DNA from: Candidatus Korarchaeum sp.
GTDB lineage: Archaea; Korarchaeota; Korarchaeia; Korarchaeales; Korarchaeaceae
Direction of reading: 5' to 3'
NCBI GenBank assembly: GCA_038888615.1
Contig: JAWAID010000002.1
Span: forward strand, 275,594 to 339,593
DNA: 64,000 bases
Part shown: positions 10,909-18,432 of the stretch, piece by piece
How positions within the stretch are numbered: position 1 is the first letter of the stretch
Layout of the letters: each line of letters starts with the position of its first letter
Translations under genes and position numbers: made by a program
Notes under the pieces: generated by a model
Told to the model about the DNA's origin: nothing
Databases searched by the model: none
What the model saw: the letters and a program-made list of their open reading frames with translations, nothing else

Positions 10909-11382
10909 ATGCCTGAGGTGGGGAGGTTCCAGGTGATGGCCTTACTGCAGGCCGCGAGGTACTACCTCCTCAAGGGGGATCTGGATAGGGCTAAGTCCTT
11001 CGGGTTGAACAGGGCCATATTTTACGCTTGGGCTAAGAGGTCTAAGGGAAGGCCTGCCCCAAGAAGGAGGGTAGCGGGGGCATCAGCCCCGTCGATGCCC
11101 CAGCGAGCTAGGGAGTTGGAGGTCCTGGGGGATGAGAGGGCCTACGTCAATGAACAGGGGCTCTTCGTCATAGGGGACGATGTGCAGAGGCCCGAGGACT
11201 ACGATCGAGAGGTCGTTGAGAGGATAAGTAGGGTGATTCCTTACGAGAGAGCTTGGGAAGCCGCTCTAAAGTACTTGAGGTCCTTCCCTCGCGAGGTCCT
11301 CCTGGATCAGAGGGAGTTCTTCGAGAGGGTATACCTACCCGTGAGGGACCGCTTCGAGGAGCTCGTGAGGAGGTCGGACTGA
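10909..11382 (+). CDS. unknown protein encoded immediately before RNase HII
   Basis: 157 residues, no signal peptide or membrane segment. The N-terminal third is helical and basic (FQVMALLQAARYYLLKGD, AIFYAWAKRSKGR), with a Pro/Arg/Ala-rich linker (RPAPRRRVAGASAPSMPQRA). The C-terminal half is charged and helical. It ends three bases before the RNase HII start, which implies a shared transcript and perhaps a nucleic-acid role. I do not recognise the family. Confidence 0.65.
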   Translation: MPEVGRFQVMALLQAARYYLLKGDLDRAKSFGLNRAIFYAWAKRSKGRPAPRRRVAGASAPSMPQRARELEVLGDERAYVNEQGLFVIGDDVQRPEDYDREVVERISRVIPYERAWEAALKYLRSFPREVLLDQREFFERVYLPVRDRFEELVRRSD

Positions 11383-11385
11383 GCG

Positions 11386-12051
11386 GTGTCCCCTCCATCA
11401 GCCGGGGTAGATGAGGCCGGAAGGGGTCCCGTGATAGGGCCGATGGTAGTCGCTGGAGTCCTACTATCGAGGAGGGCAGTTAAGAGTTTGAGAGAAGCAG
11501 GTGTTACTGACTCTAAACGCTTGAGAGCTGATAAGAGGGAGGAGCTCTCTCTTCTGATAATGGAGAACGCTGATTCGTATGCCATCGAGGTCGTTGAGCC
11601 CAGGAGGATAGATGAAGCCGTCTCCAGGGGGATGCTGAACTTGCTGGAGGCCGAGGTCATGGGGAGACTCGTGAGGGAGCTCAGGCCCGCTTACACCATA
11701 GTGGATTCTCCGATGAGGAACTGCAGGAAGTTCGCGGAGCTTGTTAGGAGCTTCTCCGGTTTCAATGCGAGGATAAGGGCTGAGAACCACGCTGATGAGA
11801 GGTACGTTCACGTGGCGGCGGCATCCGTAGTAGCTAAGGTCGAGAGGGACAGGAGGATTAGGGAGCTGAGCGGTCTCACCGGTATGGACCTGGGTTCAGG
11901 TTACCCCCACGACCCGAGGACGAGGGGGGCGATCCTCAGGATCCTGAGTGGGGAAAGCTTCCCCAGGGATCAGGTCAGGTGGAGCTGGTTGACCGTTCGG
12001 AGGATGTCGGCCGCCATGAGGGGAAGCGATCTAACGGACTTCCTCGAGTGA
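11386..12051 (+). CDS. rnhB: ribonuclease HII
   Basis: 221 residues, normal for archaeal RNase HII. The active site begins with GVDEAGRGPVIGPMVVAG, giving catalytic D9 and E10 when translation starts at GTG 11386. The third acidic position lies in TIVDSPMRN and the family motif in HVAAASVVAKVERDR, with GSGYPHDPRT near the C-terminus. It cleaves the RNA strand of RNA-DNA hybrids and single ribonucleotides in DNA during repair and primer removal. It is convergent with thyX, one base away. Confidence 0.95.
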   Translation: MSPPSAGVDEAGRGPVIGPMVVAGVLLSRRAVKSLREAGVTDSKRLRADKREELSLLIMENADSYAIEVVEPRRIDEAVSRGMLNLLEAEVMGRLVRELRPAYTIVDSPMRNCRKFAELVRSFSGFNARIRAENHADERYVHVAAASVVAKVERDRRIRELSGLTGMDLGSGYPHDPRTRGAILRILSGESFPRDQVRWSWLTVRRMSAAMRGSDLTDFLE

Positions 12052-12052
12052 G

Positions 12053-12955
12053 TCACCTGACGACTTCAGCTATTACCTCAGCTATCTCCCTTATCTCGCT
12101 CTGAGCGGATGGATCGAGTCTCAGCTCCAGGAAGTGATACCAGTCAGCTTGCCTACCGCTGACGAATAATGCAGTCTTCAACGCTGATGGGAGCACGTAC
12201 CTAGCGTCCTCCATCTTCACCCCCATCCTCAGAAGCTTCTCGTAAAGCTTCAACCCCTCCTCAGCGTACTCCTTCATAATCTCAAGAGCTTCCTCACTCA
12301 CTCGAGGGAATATGAAGCCCTCGGGCTTCGTGACCCTACCCGACCTCTGGGTGAAGCTGAGCCTCCTGTGCCTGACGAACTGATGCGAGGCCACTCTGGA
12401 CATCTCAATCCAGAAAGCGTAGAACCCGTGTTTCGGTTCAGGATGCGGGGACTCTATGAGACTGTAAACCAGTGGGGAATCGCTCAACTTTTTGGGCTCA
12501 ACGCTAAGCTTAGGATCCCCCGCTGCGCTGATGCCCAACGATCTCGAGATGAGTGGAAGCTCGGTAATGGCCTCCAAGCCTATTGGCTTAGCATCGCTCC
12601 TGAGGAGCTCTACAGCAGCTCTAGGGTTCATTGAAACCAAGATGGGATCCCCTAAACTGACCTCAACGTACTTATGGTCCAGGAGGATCCTAGCTATCTC
12701 CGTGGGATCGCAGTCTATCCAGAGCCTTATCAGCGAGTGCTCCAGGACGGAGTAATGACCCATGCGTATCACATTAGAAAGGAGCCTCTCGACCCTCTGC
12801 CTGTCCTCTAGTTCCTTCAGAATCTCCTCAGGTCCTCCGGATTTTCTAGAAACCCTGGTAGCTAAGTAAATTAAGCCTTCACCGCCTAAGAGTTCCTTCC
12901 TGAGTACCCTCATACCCCGGGATAGATCGTGGGGGATAATAAAACATGCGGTCAC
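12053..12955 (-). CDS. thyX: flavin-dependent thymidylate synthase
   Basis: 300 residues, longer than bacterial ThyX (about 220-250). The signature RHRX7S is present as RHRRLSFTQRS, followed by GR. MGHYSVLEHSLI gives the conserved FAD-region histidines, and the C-terminal half contains ARYVLPSALKTALFVSGR, as in the family. The enzyme makes dTMP from dUMP using FAD, NADPH and methylenetetrahydrofolate. The start is GTG at 12955. The extra length comes mainly from an insertion between the HYSVLEH motif and the RHR motif (about residues 95-175). Confidence 0.93.
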   Translation of the reverse strand: MTACFIIPHDLSRGMRVLRKELLGGEGLIYLATRVSRKSGGPEEILKELEDRQRVERLLSNVIRMGHYSVLEHSLIRLWIDCDPTEIARILLDHKYVEVSLGDPILVSMNPRAAVELLRSDAKPIGLEAITELPLISRSLGISAAGDPKLSVEPKKLSDSPLVYSLIESPHPEPKHGFYAFWIEMSRVASHQFVRHRRLSFTQRSGRVTKPEGFIFPRVSEEALEIMKEYAEEGLKLYEKLLRMGVKMEDARYVLPSALKTALFVSGRQADWYHFLELRLDPSAQSEIREIAEVIAEVVR

Positions 12956-13432
12956 ACCACGAGACCCCCATGCGCTCTCCCAAAAAACCCCTAAGCTAAT
13001 TCTTACAACAAATCCGAGCTTAGTTAACCGCTCGGTCTAGAACCGAGGTTTCCCCTAGGATGATAAAGTGAAAGCTCAGGTCGCTTTAAATTCCATCCAC
13101 TGACCCCGCGTGAGCTAGTGAGGCTCCTTAGACTCCTATCCTCGATTAATTGAAGAGAGTTTGACGGATGTGCGATCTTTCTCTCTATTGTTATTTGATC
13201 TGAGGGAAGTAGGATAAATGAGCTCCGCTTTGTCGGCGAGATATTCAGAAATTCTTCCTTATAAATTCAGAAAATCTCAATATACATGAATTATATTCAG
13301 GACAAAAATATATATTTTTAATAAATTCCTCGGATATGCATCAAAACGGAAGCTGAATGTTCATCACCTATAAATTCTCTTATGTTTAGTAACTTTTAAA
13401 AGGGACTACCCCCGTTGGCGTAGGGTGATCCC
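12956..13432. other. 477-base intergenic region with promoter for the zinc-ribbon gene
   Basis: No gene is supported. Bases 13220-13400 are very AT-rich. AACTTTTAAAAGG at about 13389-13401 is a likely TATA box for the gene at 13433, which also has a GGGTGATCC ribosome site immediately before its ATG. The first 250 bases hold nothing I can assign. Confidence 0.45.
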
Positions 13433-13651
13433 ATGGAGTTCGAATGCCCCGTTTGCGGAGCTATATTCGATGTGGAAGACGTAGAAGAGGGTGACGAGGT
13501 CAGATGCCCGGAGTGCGGTGCTCTCCTAGTCGTAGTGAAGAAGGGGAAGAAGTTCCAGCTGGAGCCCGTCCCCGAGGAGGAGGAAGAGGAGGAAGAGTGG
13601 GAGGAGGAAGAGGAGTGGGAAGAGGAGTGGGAAGAGGAGGAAGAATTCTGA
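13433..13651 (+). CDS. LysW-like zinc ribbon protein with a Glu/Trp-repeat acidic tail
   Basis: 72 residues. Four cysteines in two CPxCG knuckles (C5/C8 and C25/C28) form a zinc ribbon very like LysW, the amino-group carrier protein of the alpha-aminoadipate route. After FQLEPVPE the chain becomes an acidic tail (residues 48-72) of 21 glutamates broken by W56, W62 and W66 and ending in Phe. Classical LysW ends in EDWGE, whose last Glu carries the substrate. Here that end is replaced by a longer E-W repeat. No lysine or arginine carrier-pathway genes are adjacent. It may be a carrier variant or a nucleic-acid or chaperone-like acidic protein. Confidence 0.8.
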   Translation: MEFECPVCGAIFDVEDVEEGDEVRCPECGALLVVVKKGKKFQLEPVPEEEEEEEEWEEEEEWEEEWEEEEEF

Positions 13652-13655
13652 AGAT

Positions 13656-14375
13656 CTATCGGGGCATCTTGTAAAAAGACATCCTTTTTTGAACCCCCAG
13701 TTCATCTAGCCTTTTCTCCCACTCGTCCGATAAGGAGATTATCGAGAAGACGCCCCATAGCTTAGCTCCGGATTCCGCCATGAGGTCCATTATCGCTTCG
13801 AGCGAAGCTAGGTCCTTCACTACATCCCTGACCAGGATCACTTTATCGTTATTTCTCACCCCCTGAGCTGGTAAGTAAAGCTCCACCACTCTCCCCCTAT
13901 CGAGCGAGAGGTAAGAGCTGCTCAAGTAATACTCAGCTGAGAGATCAGCGTGCTCGAGGCAGCTTAAAGCCCTAGCCCCTATCCAGTCGCTGGCTATCAA
14001 CGCCAGTGGGAGGGACGTCTGGGGAGAGGCCAGTAGGAGATCCACCTCCTCATCACCGACGAAGCTGGATATCACGTATCCCATCAGATCCAGGAACTTG
14101 TAGTTATTCATAAACCTCCAGGACTCGATGTAATTGAATCTGTTCACCCTGAGGTTCCTCCTCAATGCTTCCTCGATCAAGTTAAGCTTCTCTATTCTCT
14201 CAATTATCTTCTTGGCCGTCGTCTTCTCAGGTGTGTTCTTCAGGCTTATGTAACGCCATATGACTTGGTAAGGTATCTCTAGCTTAGATTCTAGCTCTTT
14301 TAACGTGAAAAATCCCTTTAATGAGCTCAAAAGCCTAACGGAAACGTAAGGCGATTCAAGCCTCCCGTTCCTCAT
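13656..14375 (-). CDS. HTH-phosphoribosyltransferase-like transcriptional regulator (GfcR-like)
   Basis: 239 residues. The N-terminal 70 residues are a helix-turn-helix domain (FFTLKELESKLEIPYQVIWR). The rest resembles a type I phosphoribosyltransferase fold, as in archaeal GfcR/PurR-like regulators. The segment VILVRDVVKDLASLEAIMDL lies where the PRPP-binding loop (VDDVxxTG) should be, but the second Asp and the Thr-Gly are missing, so catalysis is unlikely and ligand sensing more plausible. It is convergent with the zinc-ribbon gene, five bases apart. Target genes are unknown. Confidence 0.65.
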   Translation of the reverse strand: MRNGRLESPYVSVRLLSSLKGFFTLKELESKLEIPYQVIWRYISLKNTPEKTTAKKIIERIEKLNLIEEALRRNLRVNRFNYIESWRFMNNYKFLDLMGYVISSFVGDEEVDLLLASPQTSLPLALIASDWIGARALSCLEHADLSAEYYLSSSYLSLDRGRVVELYLPAQGVRNNDKVILVRDVVKDLASLEAIMDLMAESGAKLWGVFSIISLSDEWEKRLDELGVQKRMSFYKMPR

Positions 14376-14479
14376 GACGCAGGGGCACCTTCTCCTACTG
14401 ATAGTAACGTACTTGGATTTAAATTCAACTCCGCTGAGATGCGCGACAGCACTTCCTTAGCATCAAAACTGTATAGAAA

Positions 14480-14489
14480 ACCTTTATAA
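14480..14489 (+). promoter_or_regulatory. TATA box of the four-gene amino-acid operon
   Basis: CCTTTATAAC sits about 31-40 bases before the ATG at 14520, giving a transcript with almost no leader. It is the only visible promoter for the overlapping genes up to 18432. Confidence 0.55.
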
Positions 14490-14519
14490 CAAGAGATCTT
14501 GAATGCCCTCAGTTGAGTC

Positions 14520-15488
14520 ATGGAGATGCTTCACCAGACAACCTTGCTTAAGGGCTTCAAGTTCCCCGGAACGTTTTTTAGAGCAAAGAGCATCCAGATA
14601 GGTAAGGGATGGAAAAGGATATACGTTAAGTGGGAAGGGGACAATCCGACAGGAACTCAAAAGGACAGAGCCGCTTTCACGCATGTCAGAAGGGCCATAG
14701 AACAGGGGTATGATACCGTAACCGTGGGGACCTGCGGGAACTTCGGCGTGGCTCTAGCTTACTTCGCTGACCTCCTCGGGTTGAGGGCCGTGATATACGT
14801 CCCCTCAAGTTACATGAACGGTAGGGTGTGGGAGATGAGGAGGTATGGAGCTAAAGTGATCCTCGTTGACGGTAAATATGAGGACGCTGTGGAAAGGAGT
14901 GTAATAGATGCTATGAAGTACGGGTACTACGATTCCAACCCGGGTAGCGTTAACGGAGGCGTTGCCCTAGAGTCGTTCAAGGAGATAGCTTACGAGATAG
15001 TCGATGCGCTGGGCTCGGTCCCCGACCTGGTCTCAGTCCCTCTGGGGAACGGCACGACGCTAGCGGGTATCTACGAGGGTTTCGCTGAGATCGCGAGAGC
15101 CGGGCTCTCCAGGAGGGTCCCAGTCATCCTAGGGGCTACTACGATCTACGGAAACCAGGTAGCTGAGACGCTGAAGAGAGGCTCCGCTGAGCTCATCGCA
15201 CTGAACGAGAGCGATATCAGGGAGACCGAGCACAATGAGCCCCTGGTCTCCATGAGGTCATTCGATGGGGAGTACGCTCTGGAGGCGATAAGGATGAGCA
15301 ACGGTCATGTCTTCGAGTTCGATGATGATGAGCTCTTAACGCTAGCTGAAGAGCTCAAGAAGGAGGGATTGAATCCTCTCCCGGCCTCAGCCTCCTCCCT
15401 CGGAGCTATCGAGAGGTACGTTAGTGAGTTCGGCGGTGAGTTCGAGGTAGCCGTAGCAGTGGTCACTGGGGTGAGGAGGAATGGTTGA
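14520..15488 (+). CDS. threonine synthase-like PLP enzyme (fold type II)
   Basis: 322 residues, shorter than typical threonine synthase (350-480). K48 in NPTGTQKDRAA is the PLP Schiff-base lysine. TVGTCGNFGVALAYFA is the Asn/Gly loop that holds the cofactor ring, and SVPLGNGTTLAGIYEGF the phosphate-binding glycine loop. Family members replace the phosphate of O-phosphohomoserine or perform related beta/gamma chemistry. No homoserine kinase or other threonine gene is nearby. Its 3' end overlaps the DUF1611 gene by eight bases, so the two work together, and the true substrate may not be phosphohomoserine. Confidence 0.8.
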   Translation: MEMLHQTTLLKGFKFPGTFFRAKSIQIGKGWKRIYVKWEGDNPTGTQKDRAAFTHVRRAIEQGYDTVTVGTCGNFGVALAYFADLLGLRAVIYVPSSYMNGRVWEMRRYGAKVILVDGKYEDAVERSVIDAMKYGYYDSNPGSVNGGVALESFKEIAYEIVDALGSVPDLVSVPLGNGTTLAGIYEGFAEIARAGLSRRVPVILGATTIYGNQVAETLKRGSAELIALNESDIRETEHNEPLVSMRSFDGEYALEAIRMSNGHVFEFDDDELLTLAEELKKEGLNPLPASASSLGAIERYVSEFGGEFEVAVAVVTGVRRNG

Positions 15489-16545
15489 CGCTCTGATACT
15501 GGCTGAGGGGAAGTACGATACATCCGATGCGAAGACGGCTCACGGTCTCGTGAGGAAGTCGATGAGGTACAGGATAGTGGGGGTCATAGATAGCAAGTAC
15601 GCTGGGATGGACGCCGGGGAGGTGCTCGACGGGAGAAGGAGGGGGATAAAGATATACGGGAGCCTGGAAGAAGCGTTGAGGGAGAACCCGGGCGTCAGCG
15701 TGCTCATAGTGGGGGTCGCAGTGGCAGGGGGGATGCTCCCGCCGGAGTACAGAGCTACGATAAGGGAGGCCATGGAGAGGGGGTTGAGCGTACTATCGGG
15801 ACTCCACGAGTTCCTCAGCGATGACCCAGAGTTCTCGAGGATCTCTAAGGAGAGGGGTGTGGAGATAATAGATGTGAGGAAGATTTACCAGAACATGAAA
15901 ATATTTTATAGTGGGAGGATAAGGGAGGTAAATTCGTACAGGATAGTCGTACTGGGGACCGACGCTTGCATAGGTAAGAGGACCACGGCTTGGATGCTGG
16001 CCGATGAGCTCAACGGGAGGGGGATAAAGGCGGTGTTCATAGGGACCGGACAGACGGCCTGGATGCAGGGGGCTAAGTACGGTATAGTGCTGGATGCGAT
16101 GATAAACGACTTCATAACTGGTGGACTGGAGCACGAGGTCTGGAGGGCTTACGTTGAGGAGAGGCCTGACGTGATAATAGTGCCGGGGCAGGGGGCCATG
16201 CTTCATCCCGCCTTCCCGGGAAGCTTTGAGATAGTCAATCTCCTATCCCCTCAAGCGGTGATCCTTCAGCACGCTCCCGGGAGGAAGCACTTAGAGGACT
16301 TCCCAGAGTTCCCGATGCCCCCTCTGGAGAAGTACATCCGCTTGGTAGAGCTCATGACTGACAGGAAGCCCGTAGCAATAACGGTGAACACCGAGGGAAT
16401 GAGCCCCGAGGAGGTGGAGATGTACATCGAGGAGGTCGAGAGAAAGTACGGTATAGTGGCTTGCGCACCCCTGATGCACGGTGTGAGCAAGATAGCGGAC
16501 CTCCTAGCTGGGGAGATAAAGGTTGGACTTGAGGTGCTTCGATAG
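15481..16545 (+). CDS. DUF1611 family protein (DgcN-like, P-loop)
   Basis: 354 residues with an N-terminal Rossmann-like half and a C-terminal P-loop half. The phosphate loop is GTDACIGKRTTAW (near residue 160), followed by FIGTGQTAWMQGAKYG and VPGQGAMLHPAFPG, all hallmarks of DUF1611. A bacterial member, DgcN, acts as an N-acetyltransferase for D-glutamate beside the epimerase DgcA. Many relatives lie beside dipeptide epimerases. Here the neighbour is instead a MurL-like PP-loop protein whose TTG start overlaps this gene by 23 bases. A role in modifying an acidic amino acid is an inference. Confidence 0.75.
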   Translation: MVDALILAEGKYDTSDAKTAHGLVRKSMRYRIVGVIDSKYAGMDAGEVLDGRRRGIKIYGSLEEALRENPGVSVLIVGVAVAGGMLPPEYRATIREAMERGLSVLSGLHEFLSDDPEFSRISKERGVEIIDVRKIYQNMKIFYSGRIREVNSYRIVVLGTDACIGKRTTAWMLADELNGRGIKAVFIGTGQTAWMQGAKYGIVLDAMINDFITGGLEHEVWRAYVEERPDVIIVPGQGAMLHPAFPGSFEIVNLLSPQAVILQHAPGRKHLEDFPEFPMPPLEKYIRLVELMTDRKPVAITVNTEGMSPEEVEMYIEEVERKYGIVACAPLMHGVSKIADLLAGEIKVGLEVLR

Positions 16546-17968
16546 GATAAGGGTGCACGACTTAAGGGTCGAGGGAAGGAGGATATCAGCCAGCTACGAG
16601 CTCACAATCGATGGTCTGACTAAGAGGTACGAACTGGTGGAGGTCTATGAGGAGAGGGTGGACGACGTTAAGGGGATAGGGGAGATAGCTGCCCTCACGA
16701 GCGTAATCCCAGCGATAAATTATACACTTTTTACGGATGAAATACTAATAGATTTTCCAATTCACGAGCTAGATCTGAAATTTTTTAAAGATATGAGCGA
16801 GATAGTGGCTAGGGATATCTTCGTCAATAGGATAGTGAGGAGGACGGGGTTGGTCAGGGATGAGTTCGTACCGGATCCTGAGGAGGTTAGGCCCGAGCAC
16901 GCTGAACCCAGGGCCGAGGTGAGCGCTAAGACCGTTGACTCGAGTGAGCTGGAGCTGGAGGGTGGTGAGGGTAGCTGCGGGGTCATGGTTTCCGGAGGTA
17001 AGGATAGCCTGCTCTCCTACATGCTGCTCAAGGAGGCGGGTTGCGAAGTGCACCCCTTCTTCCTAAACGAGAGCGGAAGACACTGGCATGTTTCATTGAA
17101 AGCCTTCAGATACTTCAGGGAGAATGAACCAAGGACGAGGAGGGTTTGGAGTAACATAGACAGGCTCTTCAAGTTCATAGAATCTAACATGAGGATCCTA
17201 GTCAAGGGGTTCGATAGGAAGACTAAGGAGATATATCCGATCAGACTGTTCTGGTTTGAGCACTTCGCCTTCTCCTTCCTGCCGATGATGGTCAGGTATA
17301 AGGTGGGTAACATCGTGTTCGGTAACGAGTACGATGACCCCCTCTCGGTTCCATCCTACTTCAAGGGGATAAAGCATTACAACGCCATATACGATCAATC
17401 TCAGGACTTCGAGAACTACATGACCGATTGGTTCAAGATGAGGGGCCTTAACATAAAGCAGTGGTCCCCGATAAGATCGATATCAGGGCTTCTAGTCCAG
17501 AGGATCCTCTACATGAGGTACCCGAACGTCATGAGGTTACAGATGAGCTGCCACTCCCCCAGGTACATCGGGGGAGAGCTGCTACCGTGCCGCGACTGCA
17601 ACAAGTGCATTGGGATAAAGATTTTCCTCCTAGCTAACGGTATAGACCCCAAAGTCATCGGCTACACCGGGGATCTGGATGACGTAATCGAGCACGTTGA
17701 GAGCGGGAAGTACAGGCTCGATGAGGACGAGCTAGAGCATTGCCTCTACCTGATAAGCGAGAGGCTCAAGGTGAAGCTCCCCAGAGCGATCCCCCATCCC
17801 GAGGTGGAGACGGTGAGGTTCAATGAGGTGACGGCCAAGCCGGATCACATACCCTATCCCGAACTGAGGGCCAGGGTCCTCGACATAGTGGAGCGGTACG
17901 CGAGCGGTTACTCTGTGCTGAGGGATGGAAGATGGGAGAGGGTGAGGAGGGAGGAGCTGGGGATCTAG
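16523..17968 (+). CDS. PP-loop ATP pyrophosphatase family enzyme, MurL-like
   Basis: 481 residues. VMVSGGKDSLLSYMLLKEAG (from about residue 154) is a clear PP-loop that adenylates a carboxylate or similar group. Later features, FFLNESGRHWHV, VFGNEYDDPLS, SQDFENYMTDWF and the cysteine set SCHSP ... PCRDCNKC, follow the general plan of MurL. That enzyme epimerises the terminal L-Glu of UDP-MurNAc-L-Ala-L-Glu using ATP. Archaea lack murein, so a different glutamyl or amino-acid substrate is implied. Start TTG 16523. The N-terminal 150 residues are unfamiliar. The family assignment is moderate, while the PP-loop itself is certain. Confidence 0.65.
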   Translation: MDLRCFDRIRVHDLRVEGRRISASYELTIDGLTKRYELVEVYEERVDDVKGIGEIAALTSVIPAINYTLFTDEILIDFPIHELDLKFFKDMSEIVARDIFVNRIVRRTGLVRDEFVPDPEEVRPEHAEPRAEVSAKTVDSSELELEGGEGSCGVMVSGGKDSLLSYMLLKEAGCEVHPFFLNESGRHWHVSLKAFRYFRENEPRTRRVWSNIDRLFKFIESNMRILVKGFDRKTKEIYPIRLFWFEHFAFSFLPMMVRYKVGNIVFGNEYDDPLSVPSYFKGIKHYNAIYDQSQDFENYMTDWFKMRGLNIKQWSPIRSISGLLVQRILYMRYPNVMRLQMSCHSPRYIGGELLPCRDCNKCIGIKIFLLANGIDPKVIGYTGDLDDVIEHVESGKYRLDEDELEHCLYLISERLKVKLPRAIPHPEVETVRFNEVTAKPDHIPYPELRARVLDIVERYASGYSVLRDGRWERVRREELGI

Positions 17969-18432
17969 TTACCTTCAGGGACCTGGGTCCCGGGGAGATA
18001 GACGAGTACGTGGACTTCGATGCCCCCATGAGCTGGGTCTTCCTCACTGAGGAGGAGAGGGAATCACTGGGTTACGAGGAGTACCTGAGGATCCACAGGG
18101 AGCTCATACGCTCCCTCTACGAATCCAACATCAGGAACAGGATAATAGCCGCTTACATCGGCGGTTCGATCGTGGGTGTGGTCTGGATCGGGATGAGGCT
18201 GGATACGGTGCACTACGTCCCCGTATGCTACGTGTACGACATAGAGGTCAAGGAGGAGTTCAGGGGGAGGGGTTTAGGGAGCAAGCTGCTTCAGATGGCG
18301 GAGGAGACCTGCAGAGAATGGGGATTGGAGGAGTTGATGCTCTCAGTTGAGGCTACCAACTCCGAGGCGCTGAGCTGGTACGAGAGGAGGGGATACGGGG
18401 TGAAGAGACTGCTCCTGAGCAAGAGGGTCTGA
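17932..18432 (+). CDS. GNAT family N-acetyltransferase
   Basis: 166 residues with the acetyl-CoA pyrophosphate loop EEFRGRGLGSKLLQMAEE and the C-terminal SVEATNSEALSWYERRGY seen in RimI/Ard1-like GNATs. It overlaps the MurL-like gene by 37 bases and closes the operon, so it may acetylate the product or an intermediate made by the preceding three enzymes. Protein N-terminal acetylation is the alternative. Its 3' 80 bases are also covered by the convergent secreted-protein gene. Confidence 0.8.
   Translation: MGEGEEGGAGDLVTFRDLGPGEIDEYVDFDAPMSWVFLTEEERESLGYEEYLRIHRELIRSLYESNIRNRIIAAYIGGSIVGVVWIGMRLDTVHYVPVCYVYDIEVKEEFRGRGLGSKLLQMAEETCREWGLEELMLSVEATNSEALSWYERRGYGVKRLLLSKRV

Noticed and set aside
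13656-14375. Classical purine/pyrimidine phosphoribosyltransferase
   Set aside because: The PRPP loop lacks the DD and TG residues needed for catalysis, and an HTH domain is fused at the N-terminus.
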